DNA of 64,000 nucleotides from Collybia mongolica (lineage: Eukaryota; Basidiomycota; Agaricomycetes; Agaricales; Clitocybaceae). The translations under genes were made by a program, and so were the position numbers. Shown piece after piece: positions 10,257 through 22,007 of the stretch. The stretch is from assembly GCA_013420905.1 (NCBI GenBank), contig JAAXNY010000019.1:310001-374000 (forward strand), in the 5' to 3' direction. The first letter of the stretch is position 1. Each line of letters begins with the position of its first letter. The notes below the pieces were generated by a model that was not told the origin of the DNA, did no database searches, and worked only from the letters and a program-made list of their open reading frames with translations.

Positions 10257-12133
10257 TTGAAAGCAGGGGGTGGTGGTAATGAAAGTATGAGAGCCTTTAA
10301 ATACAAACGGGAATGTGAGTGGCCACGGAAAAGAGAGATTCCTAGTACAGCATCGTGGCTGTGTTTGAAGCCCAAAGCCTATACCTTAGAAGTCAGTCAA
10401 GTTTGACGGAGTTCTATGGGTCGACTTGATATAGATGACTTTTGTGGGGCATAATGGACATCAGGCGCTCCTCGGGGAACGGAACAGCGTGCAGATGCTG
10501 TTAAACCTGGGGCACATACATAAGTTGCGGCGTTGGTCTTTTTTCTCAGACCAGTCATATTTTCTGGCGGACCCGCGGCTACCTTTACTCAAATAAGGTA
10601 GCAGGCTTTCACGGAGGGATTCATTTAATATCAAGTAGAGGAGACTTTAAACGAAGAGCTTGAGTGGTTTGATAATACAGAATCCTAGAACTCAAGTGAT
10701 CATCCATGCTTCAGATTGGAAACACACCTTTTTATTCTGTAATTGGTAGCCTCAACCCAAAACGGTGGCTTGCGGAAATACATGTACAATATATGGTGAA
10801 TCCGCGATGCAGCCGCCGCAAAAACAGGTTAGCGTGAGGGCCTCACTGGAAAATTTGGGCGTGACTACTTTGGATATCACCGTGCTTAATTTAGCAGCCG
10901 CCGGGATCCTCCAAAGCGGCATGTTAAATGGCTCTACCCCGGCTTGAGACCCAAAAGCATGCTCGGGACGACATTTATGGTTAACGACTCTCATACTGAA
11001 ATAGAGTAAGTGACGATGTACTAGACCCCCGGAAAAAAGAATCTACCTCTCCTGTAGTGCACTGTGCTTTCGTATTACTAGCCTTTATCCCGTGTGTCCA
11101 AACTAGAGCTCTCTGGATGCCGCTTATTCTCCTGTGCGTCGTGGTGTGCCTTCACACCGAGAATATATGCATCCAACGTCGCACCGAATATTATCTCGTA
11201 TACGCGGTGTAACTGGATCGGAAAAGGATGACCGGATTCCCCGTCCATGGATCGAATGGCTAGAGGCCACGCCTAACGTCGCACCAAATTTTATCTCGTA
11301 TCCTAGATCGGAAAAGGATGACCGGATTCTCCGTCCATGGATGGAATGGCTAGAAGCCACGCAGAGTGTGGTCGTGATCCCTAGCGAAATGCCCATGGAG
11401 GAGGGAAGGGTTTAAATTTCGTCGGGAATTGTAAACTCGAGGGAACAGCCATCCGTGAAAATACAATGGACGGGTCCGGAGAGGCCTTTCGAGTCGTTAT
11501 TGAGGTCGTAATCCATGCAATGCCCTGAACAACTTGATGGCAGAAAATCTGAGAAGCATGATGGCATACCAGCCCGGCTGCTTCGGATGTGATTTGTGCA
11601 GTAACTTCCAGACGTTTTTTCGCGTTATTTCCGGGTCCGAGTTTCATCTCAGCGATGAGCGGGACGGTCAGAAAAAAATGTGAAAAATATGTGAGATATA
11701 ATGCTGCGTCGTGGTCCCTATCTTCGACATCCCTTACATCTGTCGTTCATCATAGGACCGAAATACATGAAAAGATAGCAATGTCTTTCGGTCACCGTGA
11801 GCTTCTGAGACCATGACCGAATCAGAGTGTCCGTACTGGAGAGAAATTCCCGAGACCACTCGGCGTAACCACGCTGTCTTGACGGTCCTCTTGAAATCTC
11901 TGTTGAGAAAATGCGAGAATAGTGGGGCTCGAAGGTTTAACTCTCAGTGTATCTACGACATCCCCCAGCATAGACTGGTGAGTCGATCCCTCGATGTGCA
12001 AACCTCTACGGAGCATTTAGAGCATTTACGTGTCGAGTGACGGTCACGAGTCTAGTACCATCGTTACCTGAGAACGGTGGCCGCATCGTGGCATACCCAT
12101 GTGATACCTATAGTCACCCACATCTAATCTAAT
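10257..12133. other. Intergenic, no supported gene; contains a near-100-bp repeat
   Basis: Only short open frames (60-90 codons) occur, with no recognisable family and no good splice connections. The one structured part is the imperfect direct repeat at 11176-11370. Confidence 0.4.
11176..11370. repeat. Imperfect tandem duplication of about 95-100 bp
   Basis: Two head-to-tail units each begin ACGTCGCACC and contain GATCGGAAAAGGATGACCGG, then CCGTCCATGGAT and AATGGCTAGA. The first unit has a few extra bases (about 10) near the middle. The + frame stays open across both copies (peptide RPWMEWLEAT twice), so it may be a relic of coding sequence. Confidence 0.85.
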
Positions 12134-12167
12134 CTTATCAGCTCACGTTACAAGTTTAGCACTTATC
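12134..12167. promoter_or_regulatory. Two GATA-factor sites upstream of urate oxidase
   Basis: CTTATC (GATAAG on the reverse strand) occurs at 12134-12139 and 12162-12167, about 95-125 bp before the uricase start. Fungal purine-catabolism genes are commonly activated by nitrogen-sensing GATA factors of the AreA/Nit2 type. Binding here is inferred from the core motif only. Confidence 0.45.
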
Positions 12168-12179
12168 AATACGCCCCGG

Positions 12180-12239
12180 TCTTCTCATCTTCCATCCATC
12201 CATCCATCTCATCCAATCTTACTACACACACACACACAC
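12180..12239. repeat. CATC and CA simple repeats in the uricase leader
   Basis: A (CATC)n run near 12192-12210 and a (CA)n run near 12225-12239 precede the uricase start codon at 12259. Confidence 0.8.
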
Positions 12240-12258
12240 TCAATACTAAAAAACCAAG

Positions 12259-15200
12259 ATGGCTGAATCTCTTTCGGTGCTCACTAGTGCGCGGTACGGC
12301 AAGGACAAGGTCCGCGTTTTGCGGGTGGTGCGCGAGGGGAGCTGGCACCATGTTGTTGAGTATAATGTATGTGCGTTGTTGGAGGGGGATATCGATATCA
12401 GGTAGCGTTGCCGTGCGTTTGGGTGTCGTGTCGCTGACGAGGATTGGTAGTTATACGAAGGCGGACAACTCGGTCGTTGTGGCCACTGATTCCAGTACGT
12501 GTTTTACATCATGCCTGCGGGGCGGGCCCACGTCGGTTCGCACGATTGCGATATCCGAGTGTTGGACGTCGGATCTTGGGGTCGACCCGGAGCCTAGCTC
12601 CTGCTTTTGATATACCGGCCCTGGGAGGGTCCATCGACTTTAGATTCGGGTGGATCCGACGTGGATCGCACAACTCGACCCTGCTGGCATTGACATTGTC
12701 GCATTATTTACTAACAATTCTGATCCTCCCTACAGTCAAGAACATCACCTACTGTACGTTCCCCACCAACCACACCCACACCCACACCACAACACACTGA
12801 CACGTCACCACGCCCCCTATTCCAGACATCGCCAAGATCTCGCCGCACATCCTCGTGCCGGAGCGCTTCGCGCTGCACCTGGGGACGCACCTCGTCGCGC
12901 GGTACGCGCACATCCACAAGGCCTTTATCGAGGTCGAGCAGCTGCGGTGGACGCGCATCCGCGTGCCCGTGCAGGGCGGCGGGGGCGGGGGCGGGGGCGC
13001 GGACGTGGACGGGGAGCACCCGCATGCGTTCTTCCGGGACGGGGACGAGAAGCGGTTCGTCAAGGTCGAGGTGCGTGGCTGGTGGCGGTGCGCGGGTTGA
13101 GTGGTTTTTGAGAGTCCGGGACGTGTGATTAATAGGTCGATGGGTCTGCGGGGAAGGACAAGCTCGTGGGGCGGGTGACGGCGGGGCTGCGTGATCTCCT
13201 GGGTGAGATCTCACTATACCTCCCAATGTTCTTTGTTTCGTAACGACGGCGCTGACTTGGCGGGGGTGGATAGTGCTCAAGTCCACTGGCTCGACATTCG
13301 GGGGGTTCGTCCGGGACAAGTACACGACGCTCAAGGAAGTGGACGACCGCATCTTCTCCACCAGCGTCGACCTCGCCTACGACTTTGGCGCCATCCCGCT
13401 GCCCGTCCCGGCGGACGAGGACAAGCTCGGGTTCGGCATTCCTAAAGGTGTGGGCGCGGGCGCGGGCACTGTGTGGGACGAGAGCGTCGCGGCGCGGGCG
13501 CGGAGGCTGACGCTGGAGGTGTTTGCGCGCGATGAGAGCGCGAGCGTGCAGGTGGGGGGGCGTTCGTTCTCTCGTGTTTTTTTTTTTTTTTTTTTTTTTT
13601 TGTCTTTTGCGTCATGGTCGCGTCGTTCGGAACGTGCGGGGAGGGCGGGGAGGCGTTTCTGTGTGTGTGTGTGTGTGTGTGGCACGGTGTATGTTGGTGT
13701 ATATCGGTGTGTGTGAGTGTGTGTTGTGAGGCTGGGCTCTCCTGCTGCGGCTGCGGCTTCGGCATGGGATTGGCGTGACGAGTGCGATTCCTTTCTGGTG
13801 CGGTCCTGCCTTCTCGGGCGCGGCCTGTATAAGTGTGTGGGGCTATGGTGATAAGCGCGATGCTCCGTTGTGGGCTATTATTGCTATCGCTTATCGTGCT
13901 TCGTGCTTCGTGGGGGGGTGGTGGGTCATGGGGCGCATGCTGTTGTTGTTGTTGCTGATGATGACGCTGACGTTGACGATAATACTGATGCGCTGCTGCT
14001 GATGTAGATACTGATGACGTTTTTTTTGGTTTGGTTACAGGCGACGCTGTACAAGATGGCGCAGCTGCTCATCGCGCAGAACGGCGGGATCCAGAGCGTG
14101 CACTACGCGCTCCCGAACAAACACTTTATCCCTGTGGACATGGCTTACCTCGGGGTTGATAACATGACGCCGTGAGTGACCTGTTCTTTTTTGCTTCCCC
14201 CATTTTCTGGTCTGGTCTGTTCTTTTCTATTTTATTCTGCGCGCGTGTTCCCATATTCTATTCTTATCCTACCCTTTTCTATTCCTCTTTCTATTCTATT
14301 CCTCTTTCTATTCCTATCCCCCCCCTCTTACCCCCACCCACCGCACGGGTGCAATTCCGCATTCCCGCATTCCCGCACGACTGCGGATGGAATGACCCAC
14401 CCCCACTCCGAGCCGCAGCAGCAGCAGCCGTACCCCCATGGGGCCAGGCCCACGCACCGCCCCCGCCCCCTCGCCCACACCCACGGGTGGTTTAGAGTTT
14501 GCGCACGCGTGGGGGGGGTCGCACGGTGTATTAAGATTAAGAGTATGGGCATGTGTATCCCCGGGTGTGTTGCGTCGTTGGGTGGCTGGGGTCCCCGACT
14601 TTGCTCTTCACGCCGTCAAGGCCCTTTTCGTGGTTGCTTGCCCCGGGTGTTGGGGTGGCTGGGCTTGCGTGGGGAGAACGCGGTACGCCTGCCTGCCTGC
14701 TTGGTGTGTGCCGCGCCGCGGCGGGCGGGGGTGACGGCTCTCGGCTCTCGGCTCTCGGCTCTCGGATCGTGTGCGGGTGGGTGATCGGGGGAGATATGGA
14801 TATGTCACGGGCGAGGTAATCTGTCCGGGGCTTGTGTCTGTTTTGGGGTTTGAGTTCTCGGGGAGGGGGGGGGGGTTGTTTAAGGTTTTGGTGTTTGGTG
14901 TTTGGTGTTTGGTGTTTGGCTTTGGTTTCCCCCGGTTGTCTGTTCCCGAATTTTCCGCCCTTCCGGATTTTTTTTTGGTGTTCAGAGTCTAAGTTTCCCG
15001 CTTTTGGGATGTTGTCTTGTTCTGCCTTGCCTTTCGTTTCCTTTCCTTTCGTTTCCTTTCACTTTATTTCATTCCCTTCGTTCCTTTCACAGTCCCCCAT
15101 CACACCGCGCTTCTAATTGGGGATCACCCTGGGGGAGAGCGAGCTTCTTACTGCTCCCGACGGGACGCCTGCGTGATGCACGGTCCTCGGCCTTGCCGGT

Positions 15201-16478
15201 CCGGGATCGTTGGGTGATGTTGCGGTTTGGGCGTGTTTTGGGTTGTGTTTTGGCGTATTTTGGGTGTTTTTGGCATTGGGCGTGTTTTGGCAGTTTTTGG
15301 CAGTTTTGGCGGTTTTTTAGTTTGCATTCTGCGGCCTGTGTGTCTGTCTGTGTGTCATCCATTCATCCGTCCGTCCATTTCGTTATGTTTTTTTTTTGAT
15401 TTTTTGATTTTGGGTTTGGTGGATGGGAGGATGACGACGTAGTTGGGTGGCTGGTACTCACGACATGACGTCGCCTCCCCCCCCCCCCGCATTCCTTTAG
15501 GCTGGTGTGGACTGTGGGTGTATGACGAAGGGAAGACGTCATTGTGTCGTTCGTGGGGGGGGGTCGTGGGTCCGTGGGTCGTGTCCGTTGTCGAGTTTGG
15601 TTCCGAGTTGTGTTCCGGGTTTTCCGTTTTCCGAGTTTTTGATTATCCGTTTTTTCTTTGTTTCCATTTTTTGATTGCGTTATTTCATTTTTGGTATTTT
15701 CAACCCCCGTTCAGTCGTTCCCCGTCTCTGGGGTTGTTACGCGTCGTGGCTATGAGAGGGGGGTTCACTCGCCCGCTCCCCTCTCTGGACCCATCTCACG
15801 CATCTCACGCAAGTTTTACTTCCCCGCGCCCCCCCCCAATCTGTTTGCTTTAGTATTGAGTTGGGGTGGTGATCGTGTGATCGTGTGCGTGTGATGCGTG
15901 ATGCGTGAAAGGCTGGTTGACGGGGGGTCTTCCCTGCGTGGATGATGGTGCTAACGCGATTTGGGAGCGGCTATTCTGTTCCCTCTCTTTTTTTCTGTAT
16001 GCCCATCACTTTCCTTTTTCCTTTTGCTTCCTTTCTTTCGTTTGGCAGATACTGATCACACGGCATTAACCTTTTTTTGGACTGAATTGTTTTGTATTGC
16101 AGGGCTCAGGCGGAGGTGTTCATGCCTATCGACGCGCCGAGGTACGTTTTCTTTTTTACTTGTTTTGGCATTGGCATTTGTATTGGTTTACTCGGGGGTG
16201 TATGCCGTATTCGGCGCCAATGTTTGAATTGGCAGTTGGCGGTGCGTTTTGGTGGTATGATGTGTCTTGGGCTCCGTCCTTTTCCCGGGATGTGTGACCG
16301 ACTCCCTTCGGAAGGGAGCAGTATACGGGGGATGGGTGTGCGGGATAACTGGGATTTCGAACCCTTGGGTTTATTTTGGCACTCCGGATACGAATTTGGG
16401 GGATCGATGACGACACTTACCCGGTCTTGTTCGGTTCGTTACAGTGGGTTAATCTCCGCCACGATCTCGCGTAAATAG
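12259..16478 (+). CDS. Urate oxidase (uricase), peroxisomal
   Basis: Oxidises urate to 5-hydroxyisourate with O2, a step of purine degradation in peroxisomes. Nine exons join in frame to 332 residues: 12259-12401, 12451-12494, 12736-12753, 12826-13070, 13136-13202, 13274-13551, 14041-14171, 16103-16141 and 16445-16478. The family blocks are present: ARYGKDKVRV, SYTKADNSVVVATDS, FGGFVRDKYTTL, SVQATLYKMAQ, LPNKH and AQAEVFMPI. Catalytic Lys15, Thr60, the FVRD-region Phe, the following Arg, Gln265, Asn291 and His293 are all kept. The C-terminus is SRK, a PTS1 peroxisomal signal. Odd features are the introns of 489, 1,931 and 303 bp in the 3' half, against 49-72 bp typical here, and an 18-nt exon 3. 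A glycine run interrupts residues near 120. Confidence 0.92.
13552..14040 (+). other. Expanded uricase intron 6 (489 bp)
   Basis: Bounded by GTGGGGGG and TTGGTTACAG. It contains a poly-T run of about 28 bases (about 13575-13602) and a GT-dinucleotide run (about 13661-13730), followed by CTG/TTG-rich sequence. No coding potential was recognised. Confidence 0.75.
14172..16102 (+). other. Giant uricase intron 7 (1,931 bp)
   Basis: Bounded by GTGAGTGACC and TTGTATTGCAG, separating the codons of ...DNMTP and AQAEVF. It is made of pyrimidine-rich and G/T-rich simple sequence: CTCGG repeats near 14741-14765, GGTGTTT repeats near 14888-14920, C-runs near 15476 and TTTTGG-rich DNA near 15230-15320. 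I saw no transposon ends, no RNA gene and no convincing nested ORF. Confidence 0.7.
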
Positions 16479-16529
16479 ATTGTAATAGGTTGCGTCATCG
16501 GTGTGTGCGTCATGGTGCGTTTGGGCTGG

Positions 16530-16560
16530 TGGGATGGGATGGGATGGGATGGGATGGGAG
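16530..16560. repeat. (GGGAT)n simple repeat
   Basis: Five to six copies of GGGAT/TGGGA lie between the uricase stop and the next gene. Confidence 0.85.
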
Positions 16561-16789
16561 GGATGAGATGGCTTGGGATGGCTTAGGTGGGTGACATTCG
16601 CGATGGCAAGAGTACCAAAAAAGTTATGTAATGGGATATTGAAAAGAGGCTTCTTGAGTATTTGATGCATTGAGGACGACAAATGAAGACAGCGTTGTCA
16701 AGGGGGCGTGGGAAGAAGATGACGTCGTAATGGGCATTCGTTGAATCCCGTTCAGATTCTCTTATTCTTTCTTTCTTGCTTCAACCATC

Positions 16790-19700
16790 ATGGGCGGCGA
16801 CCACAAATGTCCCGTCTGTCAGGCTACCTTCACTCGTCCACAACACGTCGCCCGCCATATGCGATCCCGTAAGTCTCCTTTCTGTCTTCTCTTTTTCGGG
16901 TCTTTGGAGTCGCTCCACAAGCCGATGCGCGCCATCGCCCCTTTCTCTTCTTCCACCTCCACTCACCTCTTTTAACAGACACGGGCGACCGTCCTTACAA
17001 ATGCCAGTATTGCGGCGATCAGTTTGCCAGGAGGTCCGTTTTTGCTTTCTTCTGATGACTCTCGCTCCGTCCCTGACGTCAGCGCCCCCCTCCCCCTTCA
17101 CTCCAGCGATCTCCTCTCGCGCCACATCAATAAATGCCACTCGAACGAAAAACCACCACCGTCGGCGCCGGGCTCCAGGCGCAAGGGCTCAGCGTCCGCG
17201 TCGCGCGCTACGACGTCCAAGCAGGCGTGCGACCAGTGTGTCCAATCTAGTCTCCCGTGCGATGGTTGTAACCCCTGTGGTAAGTCACGTCGTGTCCAAT
17301 GTATATTCCATCTGTTCGTTCTTGGGGGGTGTGGCTTGTGGGAATGCGCGAGATGCGTATCAGCCCCTCGTTAGGGTGCTTAGCGCGCAGGTTATCGCTA
17401 TCGGGTCCGGCTCTGTTGCTGTGATCGCGACCCTTCAGAAGTGAGCTCGCGAGGCGTGCTCGTGCTCGTGCTTCTCTGCACCCCGTAGGGCCCTTTGATT
17501 GCTTTTTTGTCCACTTGATCATGGTGCTTTTTTTTATTTTTTATTTGGAATTTGGAATTTCACATCGATCGCATCGTTATGTATTCACCTTCTTTTTACT
17601 CATCCCCCCGGGTTGAACCTCGTGTCCTATCCCATTCCCATTCCGTATCCGTTGCACCCGATTCCCTTTCTTGCTTGCGATTTCCCTTCGCGCCGTATCT
17701 CCGCCTGTACCCTAATCCAACGAGCGCCAACTAACAACTTCCCCTCCCCCCAACAGCAAAATGTGTGCAACGCAAGTGCCGCTGCACCTTTGTCAAGTAC
17801 CACCGCCAGACCGCCCCCGTCGGGCCCGGCCACAACCCGCGCCTGCACCCCGCCGCCTCCGCCTCTCAGCAGCCGCACCTCGCTGCCGCTGCGCACTTCC
17901 CGACCTCGCGCCTCCACCCCTACGCGCAGGACGACCTCCTCCTCGGGCCCGCCCCCACCGGCGCCAATGCAGCGCCGGGTGCGCACCACCACCAGCCGAC
18001 GATGGGGGACAGTTTGTACTCTGAGACCTATTCCTTCTCCCCGCTCTATCCCGCGTCGTATTCCGCCTCGTCCTCGTCGTCTTCGTCGGCGTACCAGGCC
18101 ACGGACGCGCGGACGCCGCTGGCGAACGACCCGGATTTTACGGACAAGTACAAGGCGCATGCGGAGATGCTGCGCCGCACGGGGCTCGGGGCGGCGCGCG
18201 AGTGGTTCGACCATGGGGCGGCAGGTGTGCCGGGGGTAGGGGTAGGGGTAGGGGTCGGACAGGGGCAGCAGCAGGAGAGGGAGAGAGGCGCGAGGGAGAT
18301 GATGCAGGATATTGATAGGCAGTTCCCTGTGTTTCCGCAGGGGACGTTTGCGGGCCCTAGGAGTGGGTATACGCCTACGGAGACGGGGTTTACGCCCGGG
18401 GGCTTGGGGTTTGGGGGTGCGGGGGCAGGGGCGGGGGGGTATGCTGCGGGGTATGCAGGGGCAAGTGGTGCTGAGGAGGGGTTTGGGCACGGCGGGGCGG
18501 GGGGGTATGGGTATGCCGGGGCTGGGGCAGGGGCAGGGGCGGGGTACAGGCGGGGCTCGACAGATTTTGGGGGCAGTGGGAGCGAGCCGGAGATGGGGTA
18601 TGCGGGGAGCGAGGGTGACGGGAGTTCGGTGTCGGGTACGTCGAGTGCGGCGTCGAGTAGTGTGAGCTTGCCGGGATATGTGAGTTTTGGGTTGTATTGC
18701 TTTTGGGTGTGTGTGCTGAACTGGCGTGTTTGCGTGTGTAGGGAGGTGGAGATTATGGGATTTTGCATATGCCTTCGACGACGGATCGTGGGCATGGGCA
18801 TCAGAGACGTCCGTCGTCTGCGTCGAGTTTGGGGCATCATGCGCATGCGCATCCACATCCACACCAACATCAAGAGCACCCGCACCCGCATGCTCGGTCT
18901 TATCCTCACCAACAGCAACAAGAACAACACCGGCAACAACAGCAACAACATCACGGCCAACAGCAACAACATCACGACCAACAGCAACAGCCCCGGCGCG
19001 GGGAGTACCCCAACGAAGGCGGGTTCTCGGAGACGTTTGGGCTGATGTCGCTGGACGACCCGAATGTGCTTGCGGGGCTCGCTGCGGACGGGGCGCCGTT
19101 CTTTTCGGGGCGTGGGGGGGGAGTGGGTGGGGATGGGGAGGATCCGAATGTTACGCCGATGCCGCATTCGAGTAATGGGGTTGGGGGAGGGGGAGGGGTG
19201 GGAGGAACGGGTACGGGAGGGGGAGGGAATGGGATAGGAGGGAATGGGACGAGGGGGCAGAGGAGTAATACGTTGCCGGCGCTGGCGAGGGATGCGATGG
19301 AGGCGGAGTGGTGGAATATGTATATTAAGAGGACGCCTGGGACGGGTGGGGAGAGCGGGTCTGGGTCTGGGTCTGGGACTGGGTCTGGGCAGGGATTAAC
19401 GCAAGGGCAGGGACAAGGACAAGGACAAGGACAAGGGCAAGGGCAGGGGGCACCGGGGCGGCGCGCGCGGGTAGCGTCGCTGCCGAGCTCGAAGACGCCT
19501 GTTGCGCTGCCGGAGAGGTTTATGAGCAGTGTGCATGGGAATAACCATGCGGGGAGGATGCAGCTTGTGATTCCGCCGCCGAGGAATGGGGTTGGTGTGG
19601 GAGGAGGGGTAGGAGGAGGGGCAGGGATGCATGGGAACGAGGACTTGACGTCGTACGAGGCTGCTGTGAGGGCGAGGGGTGCGTCTGGGGGGTTGAGTTT

Positions 19701-20700
19701 GAGGTTGCCGAGGGAGAGGGAGAGGGAGAGGGAGAGGGAGAGGGAGAGGGAGAAGAGGCGGGAGGGGGCGGGTGTGGGTGTGGGTGTGGGTGTGGGTGTT
19801 GGGGGAGGAGGGAAGGGGAAGGGGAAGGGGAAGAGTGCGAGTGCGGGGACGAGTCCGCAGGTGCCTAGTTTGGGGTACCCGGGGCAGGGACAGGGGCAGG
19901 GACAGGGGCAGGTGAAGAGTGAGGGAGGGGAGGGGGCGGGTGTGGGTGTGGGTGGAGGGATAGAGATAGGGAGTAGGCCGGGGAGTGCGGCGGGGGCGGG
20001 GTCGTCGTCGTTGGCGAATGTGTTTGGGGGTGTGGTCGTCGGGGTGGGGCAACAACTACAACAACAACAACAACAACAACGTCCTGGATCGCGTCCGACA
20101 TCGCAACAACAGCAACAGCAACAACAGCAGCATGTTACGTTTGCGCCGATGGATGTTACGGGGAGCGCGAGCCCGCCACCGCCGTACCTGCACGGGCACG
20201 TTGCGTACCGACTTGGAAGCGCTGGGGGCGCGGGGTCGAGCGCGAGTCCGTCGTCGCGCGCGTCGTCTGTGGATCCTGGGAGTGGGGGGAGTGAGTTTGG
20301 GGGGTCGGGGTCTGGGGCTGGGTCTGTTGTGGGCGTTGGTGTGGGTGTGGGTGGAAATCTGGGTGTTGGCGGGGGTACCGGGGGGGAAGTGCTGAGGCCG
20401 TCGTTCAAGAGGTTGCCGTCGCAGACGCTGGGTCCGGCGAGTGTGAAGAGGGCGTTGTTGAGTCGGGAGGAGGAGGGGGATGGGGGTGGGGGTGGGGTGG
20501 AGGGGTTGGGTGGGGAGTATGGGGGAGGGGGAGGGGGAGGGGGAGGGGGAGGGGGGCATGCGGAGAGGCGGAGGAGGAGGATGAGTGTGCCTGGGAGTGG
20601 GGATGGGACGGAGGTGGGTGTGGGGGCGGAGGCGGGGGGGATGGGTGCGGGGAGGACGGCGGGGACGGCGTTTGTGGGGGCTGGGAATGAGTTGGTGTAA
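16790..20700 (+). CDS. Transcription factor with two C2H2 fingers and a Zn2Cys6 cluster
   Basis: A probable nuclear DNA-binding regulator. Five exons (16790-16868, 16979-17033, 17107-17279, 17757-18679, 18742-20700) give 1,062 residues in frame. Finger 1 uses C7, C10, H23, H27. Finger 2 uses C35, C38, H51 and C55 or H56. A fungal binuclear cluster follows: C86-x2-C89-x6-C96-x5-C102-x2-C105-x6-C112, with intron 3 (477 bp) between the fourth and fifth Cys. This pairing is known from fungal regulators such as Cmr1/Pig1. Beyond residue 150 the protein is low-complexity: His/Gln, Gly-Gln, Arg-Glu and poly-Gly runs. The conserved block REMMQDIDRQFPVF recurs in the decayed copy at 32 kb. More introns in the repetitive exon 5 are possible. 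Target genes are unknown. Confidence 0.85.
18855..20556 (+). repeat. Cluster of coding simple repeats in the regulator gene
   Basis: In-frame simple repeats follow one another: CAG/CAA (18905-18995), GGACAA (19408-19440), GAGAGG (19710-19752, coding Arg-Glu), GGGTGT (19773-19800), CAA (20047-20080) and GGGGGA (20521-20556). The coding strand is strongly G-rich with many runs of four or more G. Confidence 0.9.
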
Positions 20701-21779
20701 GGTGTGTGTTTCTGTGTGTGTTTTTGTGAGGTGGAGGGGGGCTGATGTGTTTTGTATGTTTTTGTAGTTGGTGTTGGGTGCTCGATATCCGATATCCCCC
20801 TCCCCCAGTTGTATTTTTACTTGACCTGCTGTGACGATTTTACTTGCTCTTTGCTCTTTTTTTCGTTACTGTTTTGTTGTCGGTTTCGGTTTTTTTTTTC
20901 CTGATATTTTAAAATACCTCTTGTCCCCCCTCCCTCGCCGTCATCCTCCTCCTCGCCGTCATCCTCGTCACCGTCGTTCCCACCTCGCTCTCGTATCAGG
21001 TCTCGTCGTTTTTCGTCCATATACATACTGAATACCTCACCCACCCCCCTTTCCCCTTTTCATTCCCGCTTTTTTTTTAGTGGATGTTCTCGTTTTTTTT
21101 TTGTCTTTTTAACAATAATGAATACCCGTTTGAATGTGCTTGTGTGATTTGTGTGTGTGGTTTGTGTGGTTTGGGTTTGGGTTTGGGTTTGGGTTTGGGT
21201 CTGCTGGGGAGTGGTCTCAGGAATTTCTCTGATTCAGTTGCTAGCTTTCATATATTTTGGTTTTATTTGTCAAGACGAAAACTTGGGAATGTAAAAAATG
21301 TAAAAATGACATTGAAATGTTCTGGATGTTTACTGAATGGAATTATATCTGAAGTGGATGGTATGCTATCATGCTTGGAGGAGAGTCTGGTCATCCTTTT
21401 TCTGATCTGGTTACAGTATAAGGCAGTGCTGTGCAGTTTAGAAATAACTGATTGTGCCACTGGGTGCTGAGAAGAGTTTAACCAGAACTCTTAATATCAG
21501 CCAATGTAATAAGTAACAATATATATGGCATGTATGGTGTGCATGCCACGTTGTAAAAGACAAGTTGGCATTTAAAACACAAACTGTAAGGGGATCGATC
21601 ACCATCCATGCCGATATTGCTATCACTGATTGAAGGACATCACCACATGTCAAAGCTCGTACCATCAATCAACTGATCGCATGGTGAACCACTGCACCAA
21701 TACGCACACTGCTTGTCAAAATCACATCAGCCCATCACGCAAATGCACCTATTGTATTACCAATCCTATTGTTCAACCC
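20701..21779. other. Intergenic: GC-rich then abruptly AT-rich
   Basis: No gene is supported. A (GGGTTT)n-like run of about six units lies at about 21170-21205. After about 21.22 kb the sequence turns AT-rich and CpG-poor, the left edge of the transposon block. Confidence 0.5.
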
Positions 21780-22007
21780 TGAGACACATGGCAACAATAG
21801 CAGTACATAGTGGCATTGTGTAGGATAGGTATACATATAGTAGCCACCACTTGGTAGGGGAATCCTTAGATTGATTTCTTAGGATTTCCCCCTATCAGGT
21901 GAGTAGTCTAGACTTGTACTTATATCAATATACTTAGGATTTCCCCTATCAGTTGGAAGTCTGCTGACTTGTGATTGTATGCACTTTGACTTAGGGTTGC
22001 CCTGACA
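21780..22007 (+). repeat. Solo-LTR-like repeat, copy 1
   Basis: A 228-bp segment begins TGAGACACATGGCAACAAT and ends GGGTTGCCCTGACA. It contains the motif GGATTTCCCCCTATCAGG and a near-repeat of it about 60 bp on. The same order of motifs is found at 28462-28685. TG...CA ends suggest a solo LTR, but no clear target duplication or primer-binding site was seen. Confidence 0.5.

Noticed and set aside
12711..13361. 216-codon reverse ORF across the uricase exons
   Set aside because: Opposite strand of a clear uricase gene with catalytic residues; low-complexity His/Pro content.
14172..16102. A nested gene inside the large uricase intron
   Set aside because: The open frames are simple-sequence translations (Phe, Ser, Gly or Cys runs) with no family match and no coherent exon structure.
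17627..20559. Long reverse-strand ORFs (up to 478 codons) opposite the zinc-finger regulator
   Set aside because: They are Pro/Thr/Arg/Cys-rich translations of the complementary simple repeats in a GC-rich exon; the forward frame carries real zinc-finger motifs.
21170..21205. (GGGTTT)n run as a telomere remnant
   Set aside because: The unit is TTTGGG, not the TTAGGG expected for basidiomycetes, is short and internal, and lies in generally G/T-rich simple sequence.
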